Assembly (NCBI RefSeq): GCF_000196455.1
Contig: NC_014614.1
Coordinates: 203,501 to 267,500 of the forward strand
DNA: 64,000 nucleotides
Direction of reading: 5' to 3'
From: Acetoanaerobium sticklandii
GTDB lineage: Bacteria; Bacillota; Clostridia; Peptostreptococcales; Filifactoraceae
Under the pieces are notes generated by a model. It did not search any database and was not told the DNA's origin. It worked only from the letters and a program-made list of their open reading frames with translations. Shown piece after piece: positions 17,670-27,127 of this stretch. The position numbers and the translations under genes were made by a program. Within the stretch, counting starts at the first letter, position 1. Every line of letters begins with the position of its first letter.

Positions 17670-18887
17670 TTGGCGACTAGTTTTAAATACAAAGCAGTAG
17701 ATGCTTCGGGTAGAGTAGTGGAATATACTCATCAAGCAAATACAAAAGAAGAAGTTCTTAAGATGATAAGAGAAAAAGGCTTCACTCCTATAAGAATTCA
17801 GGCAGAAGAGCAAAAATCAAAGGATGTAGGAGATATGAGTCTGTTTCAAAGTAGAGTAAAAATAAAAGACATTTCAGTATTTTGTAAACAGCTATACACT
17901 ATGCTAAACGCGGGTATGCCACTTTCAAACGCACTAGATGTGCTAGGTGACCAGACTGAAAACAAAGTACTTAGAAGAACAGTAAAAGAAGTATATTCAG
18001 AAGTGCAAACTGGACTTATCCTATCACAAGCTATGAAAAAGCATAAGAAAGTATTCCCAAATCTTTTAATAACCATGGTAGAAGCTGGAGAGATGACAGG
18101 AAACCTAGACAACGTGCTCGCCAAAATGTCAGAGCATTATGAAAAAGAGAATAAAATAAATTCAAAAATAAAAGGAGCTATGGTATATCCAGCTATCCTA
18201 AGCGTGGCAGCTGTCGGAGTAGTAATCTTTCTACTCACTTTCATAATGCCAACATTTACAGAGATGTTTACATCGTCTGGAGTAGAGCTACCAGGGCCAA
18301 CTAAGCTACTTATGAGCATAAGTGACGCACTTAAAAATTACTGGTATATATTCATAGCTGTAATAGGTACAATAATAGTTCTGTTTAGGGGATATATAAA
18401 GACTTCCGCAGGGAAAAGACAATATGACACACTAAAACTTAGGATTCCTGTAATAGGCACCTCAGTTACAAAAATAGCTACATCTAGATTTACTAGAACT
18501 CTATCTACACTTATGGCAAGTGGTATTCCTATAGTGCCAGCTATGGAAGCCGCAGCAAATGTAACAAACAATCAAGTGGTAATAGATGGAATGAACAAAG
18601 TAATAGAGGATGTAAAAAAGGGACTGAGCATAAGCTTTTTGTTAAAAAGCATGCACTTCTTTCCTCCTATGGTTATATCTATGGTAGGAATAGGAGAAGA
18701 ATCAGGCTCCCTAGAAGAAATGCTCTCAAAAACTGCTGACTACTATGATGAAGAGCTAGATGCTTCTATTCAGAAAATGCTTTCGTTACTAGAACCTATG
18801 CTCATACTTTTTATGGGTGTTATAGTTGGTTTTATCGTTATTTCTATGATGCTGCCGATTTTTGATTTATCATCTACGGTGCAGTAA
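17670..18887 (+). CDS. pilC: Type IV pilus inner-membrane platform protein PilC
   Basis: Polytopic platform protein that couples the PilB/PilT motors to pilin insertion. The protein has the GspF duplicated domain structure: two copies of the cytoplasmic helical domain (FCKQLYTMLNAGMPLSNALD and FTRTLSTLMASGIPIVPAME), with transmembrane segments at about residues 165-190, 218-240 and 372-398. Length 405 is normal. The start is TTG at 17670, preceded by GGGGGG at seven bases. Part of the pilus operon between pilT and the major pilin. Confidence 0.95.
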   Translation: MATSFKYKAVDASGRVVEYTHQANTKEEVLKMIREKGFTPIRIQAEEQKSKDVGDMSLFQSRVKIKDISVFCKQLYTMLNAGMPLSNALDVLGDQTENKVLRRTVKEVYSEVQTGLILSQAMKKHKKVFPNLLITMVEAGEMTGNLDNVLAKMSEHYEKENKINSKIKGAMVYPAILSVAAVGVVIFLLTFIMPTFTEMFTSSGVELPGPTKLLMSISDALKNYWYIFIAVIGTIIVLFRGYIKTSAGKRQYDTLKLRIPVIGTSVTKIATSRFTRTLSTLMASGIPIVPAMEAAANVTNNQVVIDGMNKVIEDVKKGLSISFLLKSMHFFPPMVISMVGIGEESGSLEEMLSKTADYYDEELDASIQKMLSLLEPMLILFMGVIVGFIVISMMLPIFDLSSTVQ

Positions 18888-18951
18888 TAAAAGAAATAGC
18901 GTTAAAATATATTGCAATATTATACTTATATTTTAAAGGAGGAAGATTTGT

Positions 18952-19341
18952 ATGATGGAAAAAATGAGAAACAAAAAGAAGAAAGGTTTTACTCTTATTG
19001 AACTTATTGTAGTAATTGTAATTTTGGGGATTTTGGCTGCGATAGCGATTCCTAGATTAGGAGGGTTTACAGACACTGCAAATAAAGCAACTGCTGAAGC
19101 AGAAGCTAGAACTGTTATAACTGCATTATCTACAATTTATGCAGAAGATCCAACTACTACTACTGATACAGCAATTGAAGGGTATACAGAGGCAACAACA
19201 GCAGTTACAGATTTAACAGGAAAACTAAATGGAACATTTACTGTTACAGATAGCACTAATGGATCCATTGACATGACATATGTTTTCAAAGGATGGACTG
19301 TAACCATCACTGATAGTGCTATTGTATCCACCTCAAAATAA
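18952..19341 (+). CDS. Major type IV pilin
   Basis: Prepilin with a 12-residue basic leader ending KKKKG, then FTLIELIVVIVILGILAAIA: cleavage after Gly12, Phe at +1 and Glu at +5, the features needed for the prepilin peptidase and for assembly. The hydrophobic helix is followed by a small soluble domain rich in Thr and Ser, 129 residues in total and without cysteine. The small size, strong AAAGGAGG site and place behind pilC suggest the main subunit. Two ATG codons (18952, 18955) are possible starts. A 340-base gap follows, with a hairpin that could set a high pilin-to-minor-pilin ratio. Confidence 0.93.
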   Translation: MMEKMRNKKKKGFTLIELIVVIVILGILAAIAIPRLGGFTDTANKATAEAEARTVITALSTIYAEDPTTTTDTAIEGYTEATTAVTDLTGKLNGTFTVTDSTNGSIDMTYVFKGWTVTITDSAIVSTSK

Positions 19342-19521
19342 AGTATACTTAGCACGGACTTTAAGTCATTGGAGTACTAAGGCTATTTTCTTTCCTCATG
19401 TAACTTGGAAAGTATTGAGTGTAAGATAGTGCGTCAAGATAAGGACTAATCAAATAGTGGGTGGGATTCTAAATCATAAGCGTCTTGCACTAATTTATCA
19501 AAGACTAATTTCTTGAATTTT

Positions 19522-19551
19522 CTAGAGCAGAGATTTTCCTCTCTGCTCTAG
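19522..19551 (+). promoter_or_regulatory. Perfect 12-bp hairpin in the pilin to minor-pilin gap
   Basis: CTAGAGCAGAGA and TCTCTGCTCTAG pair perfectly around TTTTCC. It is not followed by a T run, so it is probably an mRNA-stabilising or partial-termination element rather than a full terminator. Weaker dyads (CTTAG/CTAAG, GACTTTAAGTC) occur at 19347-19382. The 19342-19681 gap holds no gene that I can support. Confidence 0.5.
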
Positions 19552-19681
19552 GAATATAAAGTTTGTATTTATATATTTTTTATTAATTATTCCTCTGAAA
19601 TATACTCTATAACAGAAAGTTATTGATTGATGAAAAATATATATGGACAAATTCATTTATAAATATTAAGGAGTGTTAGCA

Positions 19682-20110
19682 ATGAAAAATAGAAAAGGAG
19701 TTAGCTTAATTTGGGTTATCATAGCATTAGTCTTTGTAAGCATAATGACTATGTCTATCTCAACGATAGCTCAATCAAATATACTTCAAGCAAAAAGACA
19801 AGATGATACACTTCAAGCATATTATATAGCGAGATCTGGAGCAGAGCTAACTTATGAAGCATTGATTACATCTAGCCCTAGTTTGCTTATTCCATTTACT
19901 TCCTCGAGTAATTCTGGAAACACACATACACTTACACAGAACAATATAGTAATAGGAGAAGGAAATGCAGATATTAAAGTAACCTCATATAACATAGACA
20001 CTGTTAAGAGAATAAAAATAGAATCGACAGGTAAATTAAACAACGTAACAAAGACAATTTATTTAGAATTTGACGCTAGTACATATGGAGATATAAGGTG
20101 GATATATTGA
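19682..20110 (+). CDS. Minor prepilin, PilX/GspK-like, lacking Glu5
   Basis: Short basic leader MKNRKG followed by VSLIWVIIALVFVSIMTMSI: a class III-type signal with cleavage after Gly6. The residue at +5 is Trp, not the usual Glu, a trait of tip pseudopilins such as GspK and of some PilX-like proteins. The segment QAKRQDDTLQAYYIARSGAE is typical of PilX N-terminal domains. The soluble part is small (about 100 residues). The ATG at 19682 is favoured over GTG at 19673 because AAGGAG overlaps the latter. It likely caps or primes the pilus together with the next two prepilins. Confidence 0.8.
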   Translation: MKNRKGVSLIWVIIALVFVSIMTMSISTIAQSNILQAKRQDDTLQAYYIARSGAELTYEALITSSPSLLIPFTSSSNSGNTHTLTQNNIVIGEGNADIKVTSYNIDTVKRIKIESTGKLNNVTKTIYLEFDASTYGDIRWIY

Positions 20111-20155
20111 TTCCATATGTAAATATAGAAATCTTAAAGTAAAGGAGGGCTAACC

Positions 20156-21556
20156 ATGAAAAAATCAAATAAAGGTGTGACCTTATTAGAATTAGTTATA
20201 GTATTGGCATTACTTACCTTTGGTATTGGGATAGCAGTGAATATGATACTTTTTTCTAGAAATGCTCAAGCTAAGACCCTAGAAGAATTTGATTTTCAAT
20301 CCGAAATGAGACAAAGTTCTCAAGTTGTTAATAATGAAATAAGAAATAGCACTGTTGTCTTTGCTGTGCCACAAGACACGTTTAATAATAAAAAAGCAAT
20401 GTGGAACTATCTAGGGTTGGAAGATTCTAAAACTCTAGTTCAATATACTTGGAATGAAGCTGATAGTAGACATGACAGAATAGAACTATATAAATCAGAC
20501 CAAGACATTTCTCTTAACCTTATGTTTAAACAACTTACTCCTAATTCAAAGTTGATTGAATTCACTTTACAAGGCTATATAGATGGGAAAACAGATCCTA
20601 AAATGACAATTAAATCTGAGATAGAGGCATTTAACTCTGTAGTGGTTGAAGATGGCGGAAGTCCATCATATCCAGCAACAGCGCTAGCATACAGAACAGA
20701 TGACACTCCAGGGCCTCAGACTAAAGCTGGAAAAAAAGTGGTAGCAGCAATTACTTTGGTATTAGATGAATCTGGAAGTATGGCTAACAACATGTCAGGG
20801 GGAAGGGTTACTTCTAGTAATCCAAGCAGAATATCTATATTAAGAAATAGAGCTAAAGCATTGATTGATCAATTTTCTGGGTTAGGGAATATTTATGTAG
20901 GTATAATACCATATTCTGATGATGCTTATATTTCTGGAACGAAAAGTTTTGTCCTTGCAAATGGAACTAATGTAAATACCATAAAAAATAAAATTGACTC
21001 ATTGACAGCACAAGGGATGACTAATACAGGAGATGCTATGAGAGTATCTTATTATGCAACAAAACAATTTAAAGATAGTCCAAATTCAATTGATAATACG
21101 TTGCCAACAGACACGAAAGTTATACCATACATGATTTTACTATCAGATGGAGATCCAACAGTTTTTAGTGCTACAACGAGAGAATGGGTTGGATGGTGGA
21201 TATTTGGTCATTATGAATATAGTGGATATAAACAAGATTCTGGATATGTTATTTCTGATAGAATATCAGATGACAGTGAATCCAAAAATACAAGTCAATG
21301 GAGTTCTATGGGATATTCTGAATATATTGGTCAGAACTTAGTTGTAGGAGGAGATTTAGAAATAAAGTCTCATGTTATTGGTTTTTCAAATGATGCTACT
21401 AATGCTCAAACCATTGCAAATTATATTAATGCAGAATATCACAGTGCGAATAGTGATGTAGAATTAGAAGCAGTATTTGATGAAATAGGTGGGACTATAT
21501 TGAAAGAAATGTGGCATATTTATGGACCATATGTAGACGATGAAAGTGATGATTAA
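20156..21556 (+). CDS. Modular minor pilin with von Willebrand factor A domain
   Basis: A prepilin (leader MKKSNKG, then VTLLELVIVLALL with Glu5) fused to a pilin-like stretch (to about residue 165) and a C-terminal vWA domain. The MIDAS motif is complete: DESGS (204-208), Thr in GMTNTGDA (about 289-291) and Asp in LLSDGDP (331). Such domains bind protein ligands through a metal ion, so this is a candidate tip adhesin. The vWA part contains an aromatic, Tyr/Trp-rich insertion (REWVGWWIFGHYEYSGY) after the third MIDAS element. At 466 residues it is far larger than a plain pilin. Modular vWA pilins are known in other Gram-positive pili; the host or surface ligand cannot be inferred. Confidence 0.9.
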   Translation: MKKSNKGVTLLELVIVLALLTFGIGIAVNMILFSRNAQAKTLEEFDFQSEMRQSSQVVNNEIRNSTVVFAVPQDTFNNKKAMWNYLGLEDSKTLVQYTWNEADSRHDRIELYKSDQDISLNLMFKQLTPNSKLIEFTLQGYIDGKTDPKMTIKSEIEAFNSVVVEDGGSPSYPATALAYRTDDTPGPQTKAGKKVVAAITLVLDESGSMANNMSGGRVTSSNPSRISILRNRAKALIDQFSGLGNIYVGIIPYSDDAYISGTKSFVLANGTNVNTIKNKIDSLTAQGMTNTGDAMRVSYYATKQFKDSPNSIDNTLPTDTKVIPYMILLSDGDPTVFSATTREWVGWWIFGHYEYSGYKQDSGYVISDRISDDSESKNTSQWSSMGYSEYIGQNLVVGGDLEIKSHVIGFSNDATNAQTIANYINAEYHSANSDVELEAVFDEIGGTILKEMWHIYGPYVDDESDD

Positions 21557-21581
21557 TAATTTGATGGAAAGGAGAGATCAT

Positions 21582-23666
21582 ATGAGAAGAGGTATGACAT
21601 TAATAGAAATTATTATTTCTATTGCTCTAATAGGGATTATTGCATTCGGAATATTACCTGCTATTTCAGCTCAGTATAGTATGGTGCATAAGACTAAAAA
21701 TATAACAGTTGACTCATTTGACTCTCAGAGTAAAGTTGAAAATGAAGTAGTAAGCAAAAGGACTGAACTAAGAGATAAAACAAAAACAATAAATGATTTT
21801 TCTCCAATTCAGAATTTTAATATATTGGGAGTTAATGTAAACGCATATGATTTAAAAGTTACATCTTCTAAGTTTGGGAATAGAACTATAGATATTTTTT
21901 TATCAAAGCAATTAGCAGAAAGAGAACAATTTAGTTCATTGACAGCTAATAATGTAAGGATTGAAGTTGTTGGAGGCACAAGCAATGATTTTGCAAATTT
22001 AGCGTCTGGAACACCGAGCTTAGAAGGAAAGGTAGATGCAATTACTGATTCTACTTGGTATACAAACGTATATAAATGGTATGTTTCTGATCCGGGAATT
22101 AGTAATCCTTTATTTCCTGATGACTATAAGCAAATAAGTCAGTACGTAATACCTCCAAATCAAATTAAAATAACTGACCTTAATCCATATGCAAATAGAT
22201 TCCTTAGATTCTCGGTTACTCCAGTAGATAAACATGGAGTTAGAGGAAGTGAAGTATTTAGTGATAATACTGTTTTAGTCGTAGGAGTTGAGTGGAGGGC
22301 AGGAACTAATGCATGGGCAGATAAGAATCTAGATACAAAATTTGATGATTCCCAAGGTGATGCAAGGATAAAAACTGAATATCTGTTTAGTTTATTTGAT
22401 ACACAAAATCCTTTAAAAGATTTTATAAATCCTGAAACAAGTGTAGATATAAAAAATAGTGCTCTGTTTATTCCAAGAAGAATAGATGCAGGCACGCAAG
22501 TAGTATCAGATATAAATTTAGTGGGTATCAGTTTTATTGATTGGAAGGTAGATGATTCTATATTCCTTTCAACCAATATTTATTCAACTGGGGAGTCCGA
22601 TATTAATTTATTAACTAGAAATGGAAGTATAGTATTACACAGATATATTCAGTTTGATTCAAATGGTCAAGTTGTACTAGGCTCAAATGGTAATCCTATA
22701 GATATTAATGATGGAAGTAAAATAAATACGCAGGGAGATGTTTATCTTACTAGTGAAGGAGCGGGCAATATAATTTTACAACCATACAGTGGAATAAACT
22801 TAGGAGATAATATATTTATCAAAGCAAATGGTATAGTGATGCTAGATAACAATGCTTTTATGAAGGCAAAGACTTCTATAACTATTGATACTACAAAAAA
22901 ACTAGGCATTTTAAGTAATAGAAATATTCGGATGAATAATGCCTTTATTCAACTTGAGGACAATCTAACAAGTGGCAAAAGAGTAGATTTATTATCGAAT
23001 AATATAGTATTCTTAAAAGACACATTGCTAGATGGTAAGAATCCTAGTAGCATATTAAATATTTCATCTAAAGAAGGAAATATATTCGATAACTCCATAA
23101 TTAAGAACTTGATTACTTTTATAAAGGGCCCAAGCTTAATGAAAGGTGGAAGTTGGGATAGTCTTTCTTCGATCAAAGTAGATGATGGTTCAATATTGAA
23201 ATTTGAAAAAATGGATGACGGTACTAAAGTTAACAATGTTGGAAGTCTAAATCTTGGTAATACTGGCTCAATTCAATTTGCAAATAGTATGATTGAAGAT
23301 TTAGAAAATCCACTAGAGTTGACACTTACTGATATCGGAATAAATCAGATGAATATAACTTCTAATTATGGTAGAAATATTGGTTATGCGGATGCAAGCA
23401 CTAGTAGCTTTGTAAATGGAGTATTCCAAAATATTGGAAGTGGGAATACTAATTTAGAATATAAAATTGATATAACTGATGTTAGTAATGTGAAGGATAT
23501 TCAAGTATCATTTGACGGAAGTCAAACACTTACTGTTACAGGAACTTTAAATAATCCTACAATTCCTGTTTCAGCTACTTTAACAGTAAGGGATAAATAT
23601 ATAAAGGATAAAAATAATATGCCAGTTGAAATCGCCATTCCTAAACCAATAACAATAACAAATTAG
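21582..23666 (+). CDS. Large minor prepilin with repetitive beta-rich C-terminal region
   Basis: Prepilin leader MRRG followed by MTLIEIIISIALIGI (Glu5 present) attached to about 680 further residues. Residues from about 240 to 600 alternate short polar strands and turns with many Asn, Asp, Gly and Ile (INTQGDVYLTSEGAGNII, SNRNIRMNNAFIQLEDN), which suggests a solenoid such as a right-handed beta-helix. No cysteine-rich or lectin motif was recognised. It is probably a second modular tip pilin. The ATG at 21582 follows GGAAAGGAG and gives a proper short leader; an in-frame start at 21540 would overlap the vWA gene and lack a site. Confidence 0.8.
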   Translation: MRRGMTLIEIIISIALIGIIAFGILPAISAQYSMVHKTKNITVDSFDSQSKVENEVVSKRTELRDKTKTINDFSPIQNFNILGVNVNAYDLKVTSSKFGNRTIDIFLSKQLAEREQFSSLTANNVRIEVVGGTSNDFANLASGTPSLEGKVDAITDSTWYTNVYKWYVSDPGISNPLFPDDYKQISQYVIPPNQIKITDLNPYANRFLRFSVTPVDKHGVRGSEVFSDNTVLVVGVEWRAGTNAWADKNLDTKFDDSQGDARIKTEYLFSLFDTQNPLKDFINPETSVDIKNSALFIPRRIDAGTQVVSDINLVGISFIDWKVDDSIFLSTNIYSTGESDINLLTRNGSIVLHRYIQFDSNGQVVLGSNGNPIDINDGSKINTQGDVYLTSEGAGNIILQPYSGINLGDNIFIKANGIVMLDNNAFMKAKTSITIDTTKKLGILSNRNIRMNNAFIQLEDNLTSGKRVDLLSNNIVFLKDTLLDGKNPSSILNISSKEGNIFDNSIIKNLITFIKGPSLMKGGSWDSLSSIKVDDGSILKFEKMDDGTKVNNVGSLNLGNTGSIQFANSMIEDLENPLELTLTDIGINQMNITSNYGRNIGYADASTSSFVNGVFQNIGSGNTNLEYKIDITDVSNVKDIQVSFDGSQTLTVTGTLNNPTIPVSATLTVRDKYIKDKNNMPVEIAIPKPITITN

Positions 23667-23717
23667 AAGTGGAGATTTAAAATATGGAAACTAATCTAGC
23701 AAAGGGGGAGGGCTTAT

Positions 23718-24737
23718 TTGAAGCAAAACAAGAGTAAGCTAGGCTTATCATCCAAGAAAAAAGATGTAAAATGCCTGTCCATTGATATAGGAAGCAGCTA
23801 TATAAAGTTTGCTGTAGGACAAAAAATGGGCAGGCGCCTTAAGGTTGAAAAGACATTTAAAGCGAGACTGCCAGCTGGTGTATATGAAAATGGACATATG
23901 CACAATATCCAAGAAATGAAATCCATAATTCAAGGAGCATTAAATGCAAATGCTGTAAAGCTAAAAGACGTTATTTGCACCCTTGAATCCACAGATGCAA
24001 TCAAAAGAGAGCTAGTAGTTCCTGCTGTTGCACCTGAAGACTTATCAGAGATGGTAAGCTATGAAATCGGTCAGTACCTGCCTATTGATATCAATAGTTA
24101 TGTACTGCAGTACAAAATTGTGAGAGAGTTTGAGGAGGAAAATGTAAAAAAATATGAACTCCTTGTAGCTGCCCTTCCAAAAGAAATAGTTCACAACATC
24201 TACTCTATGCTTATCGAGATGGGATTAGATCCATATGCACTTGATATTCATTCAAATGCAGTTGACAAGATAGCAGCTGAGTATGAACTGTTTAACGAAG
24301 CTAGTATCAAAGAAAATACAGCAGCATTTTTGGATTTAGGTCATGAGAATATCAACGTAATTATAGTTGAAAAAGGTCAATATAAGTTTAATAGACTTAT
24401 AAAAAATGGAACTAGAGATTTTGAAAAGCTTACTACTGAGTTTGAGTTCAAAAGTATCGATGAGATTTCTCAACATCTTGATGTAGTAGACAGATGGATA
24501 GAGGAAATCGACAAGGTATTTAAGTACTATACTAGTAGAAGCGTAGATAATACTATAGATAAGATTTTTATCTATGGAGGTATTTCTGTGATGGAGGGCT
24601 TGGATACATATATCCATGAAAGAGTAAATATCCCTGTAGAGCTAATCAAATCCATAGATAACGTAGAGATAGTAGCTGGCAATGAATATACTTTGGCACA
24701 GAGCTTAAATGCTATCAGTGCGATTATCAGGCTGTAG
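23718..24737 (+). CDS. pilM: Type IV pilus biogenesis protein PilM
   Basis: Actin-like cytoplasmic protein of the pilus alignment complex that binds the N-terminus of PilN. The phosphate-1 motif SIDIGSSYIKFAVG is at residues 17-30, a second nucleotide motif is FLDLGHENINVIIVE, and FIYGGISVMEGLD near the C-terminus is the adenosine motif. Length 339 is usual. The start is TTG at 23718 with GGGGGAGGG seven bases upstream. Followed by pilN with 14 bases between them. Confidence 0.93.
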   Translation: MKQNKSKLGLSSKKKDVKCLSIDIGSSYIKFAVGQKMGRRLKVEKTFKARLPAGVYENGHMHNIQEMKSIIQGALNANAVKLKDVICTLESTDAIKRELVVPAVAPEDLSEMVSYEIGQYLPIDINSYVLQYKIVREFEEENVKKYELLVAALPKEIVHNIYSMLIEMGLDPYALDIHSNAVDKIAAEYELFNEASIKENTAAFLDLGHENINVIIVEKGQYKFNRLIKNGTRDFEKLTTEFEFKSIDEISQHLDVVDRWIEEIDKVFKYYTSRSVDNTIDKIFIYGGISVMEGLDTYIHERVNIPVELIKSIDNVEIVAGNEYTLAQSLNAISAIIRL

Positions 24738-24751
24738 GGGGTGGACATAAT

Positions 24752-25312
24752 ATGAGAGATTTTAACTTTTTTGCACCCTATGAGCAGGAGCCTAAGAAAA
24801 AAGCTTCAGGTAGTAATGTCCTTATGATAGTGGCAGCTGGATTACTTGCTTTATGCTTGGCTTTAGTGATATTTAATACTATGACTCTTATGTCTCTTGA
24901 AAAGTCTATTACCAATCTAGATTCGAATATGAATGAGCCAGATTTTAAAGCAAAGGTTGCAAATGTTCAGGCAAAGCAAGCTGAGCTTAATTCTTTAAAA
25001 ACTGACCAAGTTTTCTTTGAAGCTCTAGATATAGTTATGGATAAGCAAAACAAGGTAAATGAAGCGGCAGTTAGACTTATAGCTGAGCAGGTACCTGATA
25101 ATCTTCACCTTACAGATTTATCTATAGTTGAAGACAAGATAGACATTAAAGGCAAGTCGTACAACAAAGTTGCTGTAGCACAGTTTCAGCACAATCTAAG
25201 ACAGACAGAAGAATTTGATAACCTTTTCGTATCTGAAATGGTTAAAGAAGAAGCATACTATAATTTTAGCATCATGCTTAAGGCAAAGGGGGATGAGACT
25301 GATGAAAATTAG
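24752..25312 (+). CDS. pilN: Type IV pilus assembly protein PilN
   Basis: Bitopic membrane protein of the PilMNO alignment complex. The cytoplasmic N-terminus MRDFNFFAPYE matches the PilM-binding motif position (INLLP in other species, here modified), then one transmembrane helix (about residues 22-46), a coiled-coil segment and a small ferredoxin-like fold. Length 186 is normal. A GGGGGTGG site precedes it. Its 3' end overlaps pilO by 11 bases, which suggests translational coupling. Confidence 0.85.
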   Translation: MRDFNFFAPYEQEPKKKASGSNVLMIVAAGLLALCLALVIFNTMTLMSLEKSITNLDSNMNEPDFKAKVANVQAKQAELNSLKTDQVFFEALDIVMDKQNKVNEAAVRLIAEQVPDNLHLTDLSIVEDKIDIKGKSYNKVAVAQFQHNLRQTEEFDNLFVSEMVKEEAYYNFSIMLKAKGDETDEN

Positions 25313-26714
25313 TAACAGAGAGAAAAATCTCTTACTTCTCCTTTTTATAGCTGTAGGTGGATATTTGTTCTTTACCTTTGTGTATACGCCTCAGACTGAA
25401 AAGCTAGAAACCCTAAAGCAAGAAGAGCAAGCTAAACAAAACGAGTATGCTCAGATGCAAGCACTTATAAGCTCTGAAGGTAATGTAGATTTAGAAATAG
25501 AAACTATTAAGAACCAGCTTCTTCCTGTAGCTAGAACTTATTTTGGGGATATAGACCAGGAAGAAACTATAGTTATTTTAGATGACTTTGCTCAAAAAGC
25601 TGATTTGGATATCAAAGGTATCAGATTTTCTGAGCCTGTAAAAACTAGTCTAACTGAGCTGAAAGCAAATGAAGCTTCAGCTTCTGGAGAGGCCCAGCCT
25701 CCGGCACCAGCACCAGCAGAAAATACTGCTCCTCCTGAAGGGACTCAGGCTCAAGTAGCTGCTCCACCAGCTGTATCTGATAATTTTACTACTAGACCTG
25801 TAGAGGTAGAGTTTGAAGGCAATTACAACAAGCTTATGGATTATTTAGTTGAGGTAGGAAGCTATTATAAACGTATTTCTTCATATTCTATGCAACTAAA
25901 ATCCGATTTAGATAAACCGCTTTCAGGCACTATATTTATGAATTTTCACTGCGTGGACAGTGTTGATAAATATGTTCCTCAGGATCCTAGTATTTTGGAA
26001 TATAACTTTATTCCTCGCTCATCAAAGGACAATCCTTTTGAAGCATATTCATGGTCATACAAGATTACTACAATTCCTGGCGTTATTACATCTCCAGTTA
26101 GTCAGCAAGGGATAATAGTAGGACCTAGTGAACTAGGCATGTATTATCTTCCTGAGCAAACAAAGGAAGATCCTATAAGTATGGAAAAGACAATGGAATT
26201 AGGAGCACAGAATCCTCTTCCGTTAGCCCTTAATATATTTGATGAAAAGCTACTTTATAGCTTTGAAGATAGGATTCTAAAGACATTTGCCTTAGATAAA
26301 GGAAACACTATTTCGGGCAAGCTAGAGAAGGATTTAGAGTCTGAAGAAAATCTTTATAGCATTACTTACACCTTTGATGGTGAAGAAGCTGAAACAGAAG
26401 TATATCTTGATTTACAAAGCAAAAAACTAACCATTGATAAGCACCCTCAGTACCTTTCTTTATTTGTAAATGCTGATAAAAAGCTAGATAATATACTCGG
26501 ACTTATTGTTACTGACGCCAAAGGTATGGACTACAGAGTATTTTTAGCTAACAAAATCGACTGGACAAATAAAAAAGAGCTAAGAGGAGTACTACCAGAA
26601 AGTATAGCTTATCCACTTACAGTTAAAAATGTATTTGTAAGAGATAATTCTGATACTAGTACAAAAAATGCAAAGCTATCTTTTGATGAATTAAAAGTAG
26701 CATATATGAAGTAG
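25302..26714 (+). CDS. pilO: PilO-like pilus alignment protein with a long C-terminal extension
   Basis: N-terminal transmembrane helix (NLLLLLFIAVGGYLFFTFVY), coiled coil with KLETLKQEEQAKQNEYAQMQ, and a PilO-like ferredoxin fold (VEVEFEGNYNKLMDYLVEVG). A Pro/Ala-rich linker (about residues 130-160) interrupts the domain. The last 230 residues form an extra region not found in standard PilO (about 200 residues), rich in beta-strand patterns; function unknown. The start at 25302 has AAGGGGG nine bases upstream and overlaps pilN; the longer frame from 25215 lies inside pilN. Last gene of the operon, followed by a strong terminator. Confidence 0.8.
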   Translation: MKISNREKNLLLLLFIAVGGYLFFTFVYTPQTEKLETLKQEEQAKQNEYAQMQALISSEGNVDLEIETIKNQLLPVARTYFGDIDQEETIVILDDFAQKADLDIKGIRFSEPVKTSLTELKANEASASGEAQPPAPAPAENTAPPEGTQAQVAAPPAVSDNFTTRPVEVEFEGNYNKLMDYLVEVGSYYKRISSYSMQLKSDLDKPLSGTIFMNFHCVDSVDKYVPQDPSILEYNFIPRSSKDNPFEAYSWSYKITTIPGVITSPVSQQGIIVGPSELGMYYLPEQTKEDPISMEKTMELGAQNPLPLALNIFDEKLLYSFEDRILKTFALDKGNTISGKLEKDLESEENLYSITYTFDGEEAETEVYLDLQSKKLTIDKHPQYLSLFVNADKKLDNILGLIVTDAKGMDYRVFLANKIDWTNKKELRGVLPESIAYPLTVKNVFVRDNSDTSTKNAKLSFDELKVAYMK

Positions 26715-26721
26715 ATATACA

Positions 26722-26751
26722 AAAAGACGATGCAGACGCATCGTCTTTTTT
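26722..26751. terminator. Strong terminator after the pilus operon
   Basis: AAAGACGATGC pairs with GCATCGTCTTT around AGAC, followed by a T run. Almost the same hairpin (loop TGAT) ends the catabolic cluster at 40853-40880. Confidence 0.9.
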
Positions 26752-26811
26752 GATATGTTTATATAATTCACAATTAAATTCCATGATTTATATTTGAATC
26801 GAGATATAAAG

Positions 26812-26835
26812 AGTGCAGTCTGCACTTTTTTTATT
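26812..26835 (+). terminator. Second small terminator-like hairpin
   Basis: AGTGCA-GTC-TGCACT followed by T-rich sequence, about 60 bases after the first terminator. It helps isolate the sigma-54 promoter downstream from read-through. Confidence 0.55.
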
Positions 26836-26850
26836 TTTTGATTTATATGT

Positions 26851-26951
26851 AAGTCAAAAATGACTTAAATTTATACTTTTTCTATTTTTCTAGAAGATTT
26901 AGAAGTATGAAAATGCTGATAAAAAGCTTGGAATATCAATGAAAATGCTGA
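26851..26951 (+). promoter_or_regulatory. Candidate activator sites upstream of operon 1
   Basis: Two kinds of repeats lie where sigma-54 activators usually bind: an inverted repeat AAGTCA-AAAA-TGACTT (26851-26866) and a perfect 13-base direct repeat ATGAAAATGCTGA at 26907-26919 and 26939-26951, 32 bases (three helix turns) apart. Neither was found upstream of the second sigma-54 promoter. Which, if any, binds the activator is unknown. Confidence 0.45.
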
Positions 26952-26972
26952 AAAATAATTTTAATTTAAGAT

Positions 26973-26989
26973 TTGGCATGAGACTTGCT
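26973..26989 (+). promoter_or_regulatory. Sigma-54 (-24/-12) promoter of catabolic operon 1
   Basis: TTGGCATGAGACTTGCT matches TTGGCAC-N5-TTGCT, with the invariant GG and GC dinucleotides ten bases apart. The first gene starts about 125 bases further on, and a sigma-54 activator gene lies at the end of this gene group. Confidence 0.85.
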
Positions 26990-27127
26990 GTATAGAATTG
27001 CATTGGTTAAGAAATTAACATCAAAAAAATATTTTTAAGACATAAGAGGATTTACAGCTAAAGAATTGATAATAATTTATGATTTAAGGCTTATGGAAAT
27101 TCAATAAGTTAAATGGAGGTGTATGAA

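Noticed and set aside
21147..21341. Separate 64-residue reading frame inside the vWA pilin gene
   Set aside because: Lies wholly inside a well-supported gene in another frame, without a ribosome site.
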